A stretch of DNA of 64,000 nucleotides. Origin: Candidatus Dichloromethanomonas elyunquensis (GTDB lineage: Bacteria > Bacillota > Desulfitobacteriia > Desulfitobacteriales > Syntrophobotulaceae). The notes beneath the pieces are model-generated. The model worked only from the letters and a program-made list of their open reading frames with translations, made no database searches and had not been told where the DNA came from. Location of the stretch: positions 1 to 64,000 of the forward strand of contig LNDB01000009.1 in assembly GCA_001515265.1 (NCBI GenBank). Reading direction: 5' to 3'. Within the stretch, counting starts at the first letter, position 1; each line of letters opens with the position of its first letter. The position numbers were made by a program, and so were the translations under genes. Of the stretch, positions 42,789 to 50,917 are shown piece by piece.

Positions 42789-44015
42789 CTAAAAAAGGCT
42801 AGGCTGAAAGGATTGGATTGGCGGGACAAGGATATTTCTAATCATAGAAGCCTGGGATGGGACATCTCCAAAATAACGGCCTTGACAGGTAATAAAATAC
42901 TTGGCACGTTTTATTACTACTCCCATCTTGGGAAGGTGATCATAAGATATAGAAGCGAGCCTCCGCTGGCGGATAATCCTAAGGGCAGAGGTGACACCAA
43001 TACCGGGAATCCGGAGAAGCTCTTCATAAGCGGCTCTGTTAATTTCAATGGGAAAAAGCTGCATATTTCTTAATGCCCAGGCGATTTTAGGATCAAGTGC
43101 CGTTTCAAGTCTTGGGTGTTCAATGTTTACAATTTCGTCAGCTTTAAAGGAATAAAAACGAAGCAGCCAGTCTGCCTGATAAAGCCGGTGTTCACGAAGC
43201 AAAGGGGGGGCAGTGGAAATGGCAGGAAGATTTGGGCCTTCATTGACAGGAATATATGCTGAGAAATAGACTCGTTTCAACTGAAACCGGTTATAAAGTG
43301 CTTCTGTAGCTTTAAGAATTACCAAATCCGTGTCATTGGCTGCACCAATAATCATCTGAGTTGACTGACCGGCCGGAACGAATTTTTGAAGGGAACGCGA
43401 CCTTTTCCCATCTTCTTGATTGACACGAATATGGCCGCTGATCAGGGACATAGGAGCAAACAGCGCTTTCAGACTCTTTTGGGGAGCTAAAAGTTTGAGA
43501 CTCTGTTCCGAAGGCTGCTCAATATTCACGCTCATGCGGTCGGCAAGTAAACCGGTCTTATGAATAACTTGCGGATCGGCCCCAGGGATTACCTTGACAT
43601 GAATATACCCGTAGAAGCGGTATTCATTTCTCAAAATATCCAGGGTCTGGTAGATTTTCTCCATAGTATGGTTTGGGCTGCGTTCAATCGCCGAACTTAA
43701 AAAAAGGCCTTCAATGTAATTCCGTCTATAAAATTGCATGGTTAAATCAGCAACCTCCCTAGGGGTAAGGGTTGCCCTGGGGATATCGTTTTGATTGCGG
43801 TTAACACAATAATTACAGTTATAAATGCAGTAGTTTGTAAGCAGAATTTTTAATAGGGCAACACATCTGCCATCGGCAGACCAGGTATGACAAATACCGT
43901 AAGCTTTAGAATTGCCCAAGCCCCCGGTATTTTTTCTATTAATCCCGCTTGAAGCGCAGGAAACATCATATTTTGCACCATCCGCAAGGATGGCGAGTTT
44001 CTCCAGAGTTTTCAT
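42789..44015 (-). CDS. putative DNA modification/repair radical SAM protein (TIGR03916-type)
   Basis: 408 residues. The radical-SAM cluster motif is CIYNCNYC (Cys63, Cys67, Cys70). A helix-hairpin-helix near the C-terminus (LLRIPGIGVTSALRIIRQRR) implies DNA binding. A further Cys-rich N-terminal stretch (DVSC, GICHTW, GRC) may hold another metal site. ATG 44015 follows GTGGTGATC. It is the first gene of a two-gene operon with the TIGR03915-type protein. By analogy with spore photoproduct lyase a role in DNA repair is possible, but this is not demonstrated. Confidence 0.85.
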   Translation of the reverse strand: MKTLEKLAILADGAKYDVSCASSGINRKNTGGLGNSKAYGICHTWSADGRCVALLKILLTNYCIYNCNYCVNRNQNDIPRATLTPREVADLTMQFYRRNYIEGLFLSSAIERSPNHTMEKIYQTLDILRNEYRFYGYIHVKVIPGADPQVIHKTGLLADRMSVNIEQPSEQSLKLLAPQKSLKALFAPMSLISGHIRVNQEDGKRSRSLQKFVPAGQSTQMIIGAANDTDLVILKATEALYNRFQLKRVYFSAYIPVNEGPNLPAISTAPPLLREHRLYQADWLLRFYSFKADEIVNIEHPRLETALDPKIAWALRNMQLFPIEINRAAYEELLRIPGIGVTSALRIIRQRRLASISYDHLPKMGVVIKRAKYFITCQGRYFGDVPSQASMIRNILVPPIQSFQPSLF

Positions 44016-44349
44016 TATGATCACCACAAGGAAATTATACCACCATCTATAAATAATTACAAACGTATGTTCGAAAAAATGTAAGCAATATTTTAAAGTA
44101 TAAATATTTCAGAAAATAAGATTTTGTAAAATTTTTGTTGAATATGCAACAATAATTAATTATAATATATAAAAGCTTCTAACAAGATAAATTTCAGGGG
44201 TGCTGGGATGAATTTACTTCATTGCATCATGTAAGGCCAAAACACAAATCTATGCCGGGTTTGTGTTTTTTGACGTCCATGGATGGACTAATGCAGCGGT
44301 GCCATGGATGGAAAGGAGCGGCAAGGTTCGAGAAAATAGGAGGGGAAAA
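44016..44349 (+). other. leader region of the thiamine salvage operon
   Basis: 334 bp with no gene. A GGGGTGCTGGGATG stretch (about 44197-44210) recalls the first strand of a TPP riboswitch, but the CTGAGA and ACCTGATC elements are absent. A terminator hairpin sits at 44239-44271. CCATGGATGGA occurs twice (44277-44287, 44302-44312). The control mode of the operon is therefore open. Confidence 0.5.
44239..44271 (+). terminator. terminator-like hairpin upstream of thiD
   Basis: AACACAAA and TTTGTGTT arms followed by TTTT, about 80 nt before the thiD start. It is either an attenuator or the end of a short upstream transcript. Confidence 0.65.
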
Positions 44350-45156
44350 ATGAAAAAAGTGCTTACGATCGCAGGAAGTGATACATGCGGGGGAGCAGGA
44401 ATTCAGGCGGATCTGAAAACGTTTTCAGCCCATGGGATCTATGGCATGAGCGTGATCACAGCAGTGACAGCGCAAAACACGCAAGGAGTGTTTGCGGTTC
44501 AGGATATTCAGCCGGACATCATTGGCAAGCAGATTGATGCTATTTATCAAGATATTGAGGTTGATGCGCTGAAAATTGGTATGGTTTCCGTCATCGACAC
44601 AATCCGGATCATCGGGTCAAAGTTAAGGGCCTATGGGGCAAAGAAAATTGTCTTAGACCCGGTCATGATATCCAAAAGCGGTTTTGCGCTATTGCAGCCT
44701 GAAGCAAGGGAAGCCCTTTTAGAAAATCTCCTGCCCTTATCGACCATAACAACCCCCAATATTCCTGAAGCAGAAGTGATCTCCGGCAAAAAAATTAATA
44801 CACTTCAGGACATGCGGGAAGCAGCAAAAATGATTGCGGATTTAGGGCCGATGTATGTTCTGGTAAAAGGGGGACATCTGGAGGGGGAGGCGATGGATAT
44901 CCTTTATGATGGAAGAATGTTTCATGAGTTCAAGGCCCCTCGCCTCAATACAAAGAATACGCACGGTACAGGTTGTACGCTTTCTTCAGCTATTGCTTCG
45001 AATCTGGCCAAAGGAATGGATGTTGCCAGTGCCGTAGAATTAAGCAAAAAATATATCACTACAGCCATCCATCATTCTTTTGCCATTGGCAAAGGGGTAG
45101 GACCGGTTCATCACTTTTATGAAATTTACCAAAAGGCGGGAATGCTTCATGAATAA
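44350..45156 (+). CDS. thiD: hydroxymethylpyrimidine/phosphomethylpyrimidine kinase
   Basis: 268 residues of the ribokinase fold. It has the N-terminal signature VLTIAGSDTCGGAGIQADLKTF, a central VLDPVMISKSG and the C-terminal anion-hole motif NTHGTGCTLSSAIAS. It phosphorylates HMP twice to HMP-PP for thiamine synthesis. ATG 44350 is 5 nt after AGGAGGGG; a longer open frame upstream crosses the leader and is not coding. It overlaps cytX by 8 nt; first gene of thiD-cytX-thiM-thiE. Confidence 0.95.
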   Translation: MKKVLTIAGSDTCGGAGIQADLKTFSAHGIYGMSVITAVTAQNTQGVFAVQDIQPDIIGKQIDAIYQDIEVDALKIGMVSVIDTIRIIGSKLRAYGAKKIVLDPVMISKSGFALLQPEAREALLENLLPLSTITTPNIPEAEVISGKKINTLQDMREAAKMIADLGPMYVLVKGGHLEGEAMDILYDGRMFHEFKAPRLNTKNTHGTGCTLSSAIASNLAKGMDVASAVELSKKYITTAIHHSFAIGKGVGPVHHFYEIYQKAGMLHE

Positions 45157-46363
45157 TACGGAAAAAAGTGCTACAGCATTTAGTTTCTTTATTCTTTGGT
45201 TTGGTGCGGCCGTATCTATCGCTGAGATTTTTGCCGGCGGTTTGCTTGCCCCTTTAGGGTTTGTGAGGGGAGTTGAGGCAGTTCTTCTGGGACATCTGAT
45301 TGGCGTAATTATTCTAGGGCTGACAGGAATTATCGGTACTGAAAAAAAGATATCTTCTATTTTCTCCACAAGAATCTCGTTTGGCGTATTTGGTTCTTAT
45401 GGTTTTTCGATATTAAATATCCTGCAGCTTTTGGGATGGACTGCGGTAATGATTATTGGAGCAGCACGCTCCATGAATGAAGTCAGCAAAATGTTATGGG
45501 GTTTTGATCAGCAAAATATCTGGAGTATTGTAATCGGGTTACTCATCTGCCTTTGGATCGTTGGTGGAATTAAGAAACTTAATAAAGTAAACCTCATAGC
45601 AGTGGGACTGTTGTTTATCCTCACGATCGTTCTCAGCAGCATTATTTTCAAAGACACCTCCTTTATGAATAAGACGGCAGAAGGCGGACTTTCCTTCGGA
45701 TCCGCAGTCGAACTAAGTGTTGTTATGCCTCTGTCTTGGCTTCCGCTCATTTCAGACTATACCCGGTATGCGAAAAGCAGCAGAGGAGGGTTCTGGGGAT
45801 CGGTTGCGGGATATTTCATCGGCAGCAGTTGGATGTATATTATTGGCTTGGCAGCAACCATCTATGCGGGGAATCCAGACCCTTCGATTATTTTGGCAGC
45901 AGCCAATATGGGTATTTCGGCTTTAGGCATTGTGATTTTGTCTACTGTGACTACAACATTTCTTGATGCTTATTCAGCCGGCGTAAGCCTTTCCAATATC
46001 AGTTCAGGCTTTAATGAGAAAATAAGTGCCATTGTCATTACGCTGCTTGGGGCTGTTATCGCCATGACGACACCAATTGAACAGTACGAAAATTTTTTAT
46101 ACGCTATTGGTTCAGTATTCGCTCCTTTATTTGCAATCTTACTAGCTGATTATTATATTATGAAAAATAAAAACATTGATGAAAATAAGCGTATTGATTG
46201 GCTAAATACAGTTATCTGGGCATTTGGCATTTGGATTTACCAACGGTTTACGACAATGGATTTGATATTTGGCAGCACTTTGCCGGTGATGCTTGTCATC
46301 GCATGTATTTTTATCATATCGAAAGGGGTGTTTAAGAGATGGACATTCTTGAAAAATGTGTAA
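45149..46363 (+). CDS. cytX: putative hydroxymethylpyrimidine transporter CytX (NCS1 family)
   Basis: 404-residue membrane protein with about 12 hydrophobic segments. The N-terminus FSFFILWFGAAVSIAEIFAGG is typical of CytX, the NCS1 carrier repeatedly found in thiamine loci. It presumably imports the pyrimidine moiety (HMP) for ThiD. ATG 45149 lies within the end of thiD behind GGCGGG, so translation is coupled. It overlaps thiM by 25 nt. Confidence 0.88.
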   Translation: MNNTEKSATAFSFFILWFGAAVSIAEIFAGGLLAPLGFVRGVEAVLLGHLIGVIILGLTGIIGTEKKISSIFSTRISFGVFGSYGFSILNILQLLGWTAVMIIGAARSMNEVSKMLWGFDQQNIWSIVIGLLICLWIVGGIKKLNKVNLIAVGLLFILTIVLSSIIFKDTSFMNKTAEGGLSFGSAVELSVVMPLSWLPLISDYTRYAKSSRGGFWGSVAGYFIGSSWMYIIGLAATIYAGNPDPSIILAAANMGISALGIVILSTVTTTFLDAYSAGVSLSNISSGFNEKISAIVITLLGAVIAMTTPIEQYENFLYAIGSVFAPLFAILLADYYIMKNKNIDENKRIDWLNTVIWAFGIWIYQRFTTMDLIFGSTLPVMLVIACIFIISKGVFKRWTFLKNV

Positions 46364-47151
46364 TTTCCCTTGAACAAGTAAAAAAGAATAGACCGCTTGT
46401 CCATAACATTACCAATTATGTAACAGTCAATGACTGCGCTAATATGATTCTGGCCATTGGCGGTTCACCGATTATGGCTGATGAGGCACAGGAAGTAGAA
46501 GATATGGTGTCTATTGCTTCTTCCTTGGTAATTAATATGGGGACACTTAATGAAAGAACGGTTGCGAGCATGATCAAGGCGGGTAAAAAAGCCAATGAGC
46601 TGAGAAAACCTGTTATTTTTGATCCGGTGGGGGTTGGAGCAGGGCCCTACCGGAATAGAATCGCCGAAAGACTCTTACAAGAGATAGAATTTACTGTCAT
46701 CCGGGGCAATATGTCCGAGATCAAATCTTTAAGCGGGCTGGCTGTTCAAACCAAAGGGGTTGATTCTGTTGCGGATGAGGCCGGAGGGGTGGAAGCGGCC
46801 ATGGGATTTGCAGCCAAAATGAGTTGTATTGCCGCAGTGACAGGAAAAACCGATATTATTACGGACGGAAAAGAAGTTTGCCTTATCGAAAACGGACATC
46901 CAATCCTGACCGGGATAACGGGAACCGGCTGTATGACAACGGCTCTGGTAGGCACTTTCTGCGGAGCAGAAAATGATTATCTGGCGGCTGCTTCGGCGGG
47001 TATCCTCTCAATGGGGCTGGCAGGGGAAATTGCCCAAAAGACCCTTTGCGGCAATGAAGGAATCGGTACTTTCCGGATAAGGCTGTTTGATACGGTCTAT
47101 AACTTAAATGCTGAAACGATGAGGAAAGAGGGCAGGATCAAAAGTGTGTAG
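46339..47151 (+). CDS. thiM: hydroxyethylthiazole kinase
   Basis: 270 residues. The N-terminus RPLVHNITNYVTVNDCANMILAIGGSPIMA is diagnostic; PVGVGAGPYR and GTGCMTTALVG complete the active site. It phosphorylates thiazole alcohol for salvage into thiamine. The start is ATG 46339 behind AAAGGGGTG within the cytX end. It overlaps thiE by 8 nt. No thiC, thiG or thiS is in the window, so the operon serves salvage. Confidence 0.95.
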   Translation: MDILEKCVISLEQVKKNRPLVHNITNYVTVNDCANMILAIGGSPIMADEAQEVEDMVSIASSLVINMGTLNERTVASMIKAGKKANELRKPVIFDPVGVGAGPYRNRIAERLLQEIEFTVIRGNMSEIKSLSGLAVQTKGVDSVADEAGGVEAAMGFAAKMSCIAAVTGKTDIITDGKEVCLIENGHPILTGITGTGCMTTALVGTFCGAENDYLAAASAGILSMGLAGEIAQKTLCGNEGIGTFRIRLFDTVYNLNAETMRKEGRIKSV

Positions 47152-47782
47152 TTTACACTGGGATTATTCGTTATACCTGGTAACAGACCGAAGTTATATT
47201 GGAAATAGGAATCTGAACGATTGTGTCCGGGAAGCAATCCAAGGGGGAGTAACCCTTGTCCAGCTTCGGGAAAAGACAGCCTCGTCCAGGGAATTTTATG
47301 AACTGGCGCTGCAGCTTAAAGAAATAACGGGAAAGGCTTCAGTTCCCCTTATCATTAATGACCGTCTGGATATAGCCCTGGCAGTTGATGCAGATGCTCT
47401 CCATCTCGGACAAGACGATCTGCCAATCAAAATAGCCCGTCGATATTTTGGCAATAAGAAAATCATCGGAATTTCAGTCAGCAATGTACAAGAAGCCCTT
47501 CAAGCCCAAGAAGAGGGTGCTGATTATTTAGGTGTCGGAGCGATATTTGCTACCGGTACAAAGGTTGACGCCGACCTTGTTTCTCTGAGAGAATTAAAAA
47601 GAATTAAGGAAACCGTAAGAATCCCGGTAGTTGCCATTGGAGGCATTAAAAAAGAGAACGCGCCTCCAATCTTAGAAACCGGCATTGATGGGATATCAGT
47701 CGTTTCAGCAATCCTGGCAGAAGACAATATTTATTTGGCGGCAAAGGATTTGAAGGAGATTATATCGGCTAAAATGGCGTAA
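47144..47782 (+). CDS. thiE: thiamine-phosphate synthase
   Basis: 212 residues, the family norm. It has a TIM barrel with VTLVQLREKTAS, LIINDRLDIALAVDADALHLGQDDLP, YLGVGAIFATGTK and VAIGGIKKEN motifs. It joins HMP-PP and thiazole phosphate to thiamine phosphate. The start is GTG at 47144, overlapping thiM by 8 nt. It is the last gene of the operon and convergent with iorB, with only 2 bp between the stops. Confidence 0.95.
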   Translation: MCSLHWDYSLYLVTDRSYIGNRNLNDCVREAIQGGVTLVQLREKTASSREFYELALQLKEITGKASVPLIINDRLDIALAVDADALHLGQDDLPIKIARRYFGNKKIIGISVSNVQEALQAQEEGADYLGVGAIFATGTKVDADLVSLRELKRIKETVRIPVVAIGGIKKENAPPILETGIDGISVVSAILAEDNIYLAAKDLKEIISAKMA

Positions 47783-47784
47783 AA

Positions 47785-48354
47785 TTATTGCGCGGCCTCA
47801 AATGCCTTCATATTGGCATCCAGGAACTTGGCGGGTACTGTTTCCCTCAACGTTTCCAGCCATATTTTCTTATCAATATCAAGATATTTGGAAAGAAGAC
47901 CTAAAAGCACAACGTTAACCGCTTTAGAATTGCCAGACTCAATCGCTAACTTCAGGCCGTCAATAACGATGACGTTTTTGTGAAGAGAACGGATAGCTGC
48001 TATCGCATCAGCAGGATAATCGGCAGTACCCATAATGACAGGCATCGGATCGATTCGTTGGTCATTGATAAGAATACTGCCGTTTTGTTTAAGATAGGGC
48101 AACCATCGTAAAGCCTCCAGCTTTTCGAAAGCCAAGATAATATCCGCTTCTCCCTGCGGAATAATTGGGGACGCAACCTCTTTTCCATAACGGACTTGCG
48201 TCACTACGCTTCCGCCGCGTTGGGCCATGCCATGTATTTCGGATACCTTAACATCCAATCCGATTTTTTGGACCACTCCGGAGAGGACCCTGCTGGCAAG
48301 AATGGTGCCTTGCCCCCCTACGCCAACGATAAGAATATTAATAATATCAGACAT
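47785..48354 (-). CDS. iorB: indolepyruvate:ferredoxin oxidoreductase, beta subunit
   Basis: 189-residue gamma-type domain of 2-oxoacid oxidoreductases. The N-terminal GVGGQGTILASRVLSG is the signature, followed by SEIHGMAQRGGSV. With IorA it oxidises aryl pyruvates (indolepyruvate, phenylpyruvate) to aryl-acetyl-CoA, reducing ferredoxin, in aromatic amino acid fermentation or, in reverse, synthesis. It overlaps iorA by 8 nt. Confidence 0.92.
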   Translation of the reverse strand: MSDIINILIVGVGGQGTILASRVLSGVVQKIGLDVKVSEIHGMAQRGGSVVTQVRYGKEVASPIIPQGEADIILAFEKLEALRWLPYLKQNGSILINDQRIDPMPVIMGTADYPADAIAAIRSLHKNVIVIDGLKLAIESGNSKAVNVVLLGLLSKYLDIDKKIWLETLRETVPAKFLDANMKAFEAAQ

Positions 48355-50107
48355 CTATCAGACCTTCCTTTCCGATTGCTCCGCTGTTGCACACGGAAAC
48401 ACAGAGTTCACAACCCGCACACTGGGTAGAGTTGATTCTCACTTTTTTCCCTTCCTTGATAATACAGGGGCAGCCAAGTCTCATACAGCGCATACAACCG
48501 GTACAAGATTCTTCAAGGATAAAACAAGGGGTCGTATTTTTGTTTTTTTCAATTAATGCGCATTTTCGTTTCGTAATGATAACAGAGGGTTCTTCAGCAG
48601 CTAATTCATTCTTAATAACATTCTCTAACTTTTCTAAATCAAAAGGGTCAACCACAACGACCCTCTCTACCCCAACGGCTTTCGCAAGGAGAACCAGGTC
48701 TACTTCTTTTATCGGATCACCTTTGACGGTAAGGCCGGTTGCCGGATTGTCTTGATGCCCGGTCATGCCGGTTGTACGGTTATCCAGGATGATCGTTGTT
48801 GTTGTGGCTTTATTATAAACGGTATTGATTAGCCCGGTAATTCCCGAATGAATGAAAGTAGAATCACCGATTACCGCAACAAGTTTACGGGCAAAATCCT
48901 TGCCTCTGGCTTTTTCCATCCCTATAGCAGCACCGATGCTTGCCCCCATGCAAATTGTCGTATCGATGGCATTCAGAGGTGCAAGACTGCCAAGTGTATA
49001 GCATCCTATATCCCCGGCAACAGTCACTTTCAACTTGTTCAAAACATAGAACAGCCCCCGATGGGGACAACCCGGACAAAGGACAGGCGGGCGGACAGGG
49101 GTATTTAATGGCGGATCCGTTTGCTGAGAAAATAATTGTATATTTTCGGAGAATTCCCTCATCTTTTCAGAGATGGTCTCAGGCAATATTTCTCCAATTG
49201 CAGGGAAGACATCTTTGCCATGGACTTCAATTCCCCAGGACCGAATATGATTTTCGATAAAAGGCTCAAGCTCTTCTATTACGTATAATTTATCAACTCT
49301 CTTTGAGAATTCGCTGATCATCTTTCTTGGAAGCGGAAAAGTGATTCCCAGTTTCAAAATGGAAGCACCTTTTAAAACCTCTTTAACATATTGATAAGTA
49401 ATACCGTTAGTGATAATTCCAATTTTAGTATCATTCCATTCAATGCGGTTAAGAGGTGTGGTTTCAGCATATTCTCTCAATTTTTCCAATCTGGCTTCAA
49501 CATCAATATGTCGATGTCTGGCATGAGCAGGAATCATGACATATTTTAGGGCATTTTTTTCATATTTTTTTAGTCCGGTTTCTTGTCTGTCCGATAAATT
49601 CACCAAGGATTGAGAATGTGCTACACGGGTTGTAATTCTCACCATAACCGGAGTATCGAAGTTTTCGCTCAAATCAAAAGCAACTTTTGTAAAATCTTTA
49701 GACTCCTGACTGTCAGATGGTTCTAGGACGGGAACCTTGGCAGCCCTGCCAAAATGACGGTTATCCTGCTCATTCTGAGAACTGTGCATTCCCGGGTCAT
49801 CGGCAGATATTAATACCAACCCTCCATTTACACCGGTATAAGCCAGGGTAAATAAAGGATCTGCCGCCACGTTTACGCCAACGTGCTTCATAGCGACCAG
49901 AGCTCTTGCCCCGGCAATAGAAGCTCCTGCTCCTACTTCCAAAGCGACCTTTTCATTCGGAGACCATTCCGCATACATTTCTGTATATTTGGCAGCATTT
50001 TCGATGATTTCGGTACTCGGTGTCCCCGGATAGGCCGAGCAAACCAGAGCTCCGGCCTCCCAAGCGCCGCGGGCAATGGCTTCGTTACCAGTAAGAAGTT
50101 TTTTCAT
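48347..50107 (-). CDS. iorA: indolepyruvate:ferredoxin oxidoreductase, alpha subunit
   Basis: 586 residues. The N-terminal domain starts MKKLLTGNEAIARGAWEAG with CSAYPGTPSTEI. The TPP domain includes CPGCPHRGLFYVL and GDIGCYTLG. Two [4Fe-4S] motifs sit at the C-terminus (CTGCMRCMRLGCPC and CAGCELCVSVCNSG). ATG 50107 follows AGAGGATGG; the open frame upstream is not needed. It forms an operon with iorB and has a promoter overlapping a long inverted repeat upstream. Confidence 0.94.
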   Translation of the reverse strand: MKKLLTGNEAIARGAWEAGALVCSAYPGTPSTEIIENAAKYTEMYAEWSPNEKVALEVGAGASIAGARALVAMKHVGVNVAADPLFTLAYTGVNGGLVLISADDPGMHSSQNEQDNRHFGRAAKVPVLEPSDSQESKDFTKVAFDLSENFDTPVMVRITTRVAHSQSLVNLSDRQETGLKKYEKNALKYVMIPAHARHRHIDVEARLEKLREYAETTPLNRIEWNDTKIGIITNGITYQYVKEVLKGASILKLGITFPLPRKMISEFSKRVDKLYVIEELEPFIENHIRSWGIEVHGKDVFPAIGEILPETISEKMREFSENIQLFSQQTDPPLNTPVRPPVLCPGCPHRGLFYVLNKLKVTVAGDIGCYTLGSLAPLNAIDTTICMGASIGAAIGMEKARGKDFARKLVAVIGDSTFIHSGITGLINTVYNKATTTTIILDNRTTGMTGHQDNPATGLTVKGDPIKEVDLVLLAKAVGVERVVVVDPFDLEKLENVIKNELAAEEPSVIITKRKCALIEKNKNTTPCFILEESCTGCMRCMRLGCPCIIKEGKKVRINSTQCAGCELCVSVCNSGAIGKEGLIDV

Positions 50108-50172
50108 CGTTCCATCCTCTCTCAAATCGACCTGAACTAAATGATTACCTTTAGATAAAGCAATTATCACTA

Positions 50173-50202
50173 ATTATATTACGACAAAAGAAAACAGTTC
50201 AA
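50173..50202 (-). promoter_or_regulatory. sigma-A promoter of iorAB
   Basis: On the minus strand TTGAAC (50202-50197) and TATAAT (50178-50173) are separated by 18 bp. The -35 box lies in one arm of the inverted repeat at 50193-50257. Confidence 0.65.
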
Positions 50203-50257
50203 GCGAAATGCCCAGGTTTTTAAAAAGGAAAACGCGGGCATATTCTTACGAACTGTT
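50193..50257. other. long interrupted inverted repeat between phd-like gene and iorA
   Basis: AACAGTTC/GAACTGTT (50193-50200, 50250-50257) encloses ATGCCC/GGGCAT (50208-50213, 50236-50241) and an inner GTTTT/AAAAC pairing. With the T-rich tail on the minus strand it can serve as the terminator of the upstream phd-like gene, and it overlaps the iorA -35 box. Confidence 0.55.
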
Positions 50258-50292
50258 TTTATTAAATGAAAAATCAGAATATCCAAAAAAAA

Positions 50293-50598
50293 TTAATCAC
50301 TTTCTTCGCTTTGTAAAAAAATGTTAATTTCATCTTCGGTCAGAGAATTGACTTTGGCTGAAGCAAAACTTGCATAATTGGGACTTTGAATAGGGGAACG
50401 CATAGCATCAAGCATATCCTTGGAACGCATTAATTCAGTATACTCATTAATAGAAACAATTACCGCTAGAGGCTTATTGTTTTTAACAACGATAAAAGGG
50501 TTTCCAAAATCTTCTACAGCCTGAATTACTTTGGAAGCTTGTCCACGTCCTAATTCTGAAACCGAAATCATACAGTCAAAAACTTTTCGCAGATCCAT
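50293..50598 (-). CDS. Phd/YefM-family antitoxin-like protein, orphan
   Basis: 101 residues. The N-terminal MDLRKVFDCMISVSELGRGQASKVI and the VVKNNKPLAVIVSINEYTEL segment match the Phd/YefM DNA-binding antitoxin fold. The acidic C-terminus (LTEDEINIFLQSEESD) is where toxin binding usually occurs. No toxin gene (Doc, YoeB, RelE) follows in the 185 bp before iorA or precedes it. It is either an orphan regulator or the remnant of a module. The ATG at 50598 follows GGAGGTTATC. Confidence 0.8.
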   Translation of the reverse strand: MDLRKVFDCMISVSELGRGQASKVIQAVEDFGNPFIVVKNNKPLAVIVSINEYTELMRSKDMLDAMRSPIQSPNYASFASAKVNSLTEDEINIFLQSEESD

Positions 50599-50917
50599 GA
50601 TAACCTCCATCAATAAAGAACTGATTCTGATAGGAGATAATTTCATTATAAGGTCATTAAATATAGAATGCAATATAATTAGAGTAGAATAAGAATGGGC
50701 ATTTACATGTATATTTTCATGAAAATAGTCGAATAAAAAAAAAGTATCCGGACTATTCGTACATTGTAGAAAGAATAATAAGATTATGTTGAAAGGAAAT
50801 AGGAATATTAAACATATAAGAAAAATTTAAAAATTACTTAATAAGAACTTAACATTTTAGTGGTACTCTAATTCTACTGTGTGGCTATTTTGTATTCTAA
50901 AATCTGAAGGGGTTTGT
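50599..50917. other. divergent intergenic region, phd-like gene / EAL-GGDEF gene
   Basis: On the minus strand TTGCAT (50673-50668) and TATAAT (50650-50645), 17 bp apart, form a good promoter for the phd-like gene. The plus-strand promoter for the EAL-GGDEF gene is not obvious in the AT-rich remainder. No gene is visible. Confidence 0.55.

Noticed and set aside
44190-44240. TPP riboswitch before thiD
   Set aside because: Only a GGGGTGC-like first strand is present; the CTGAGA and ACCTGATC elements are missing.
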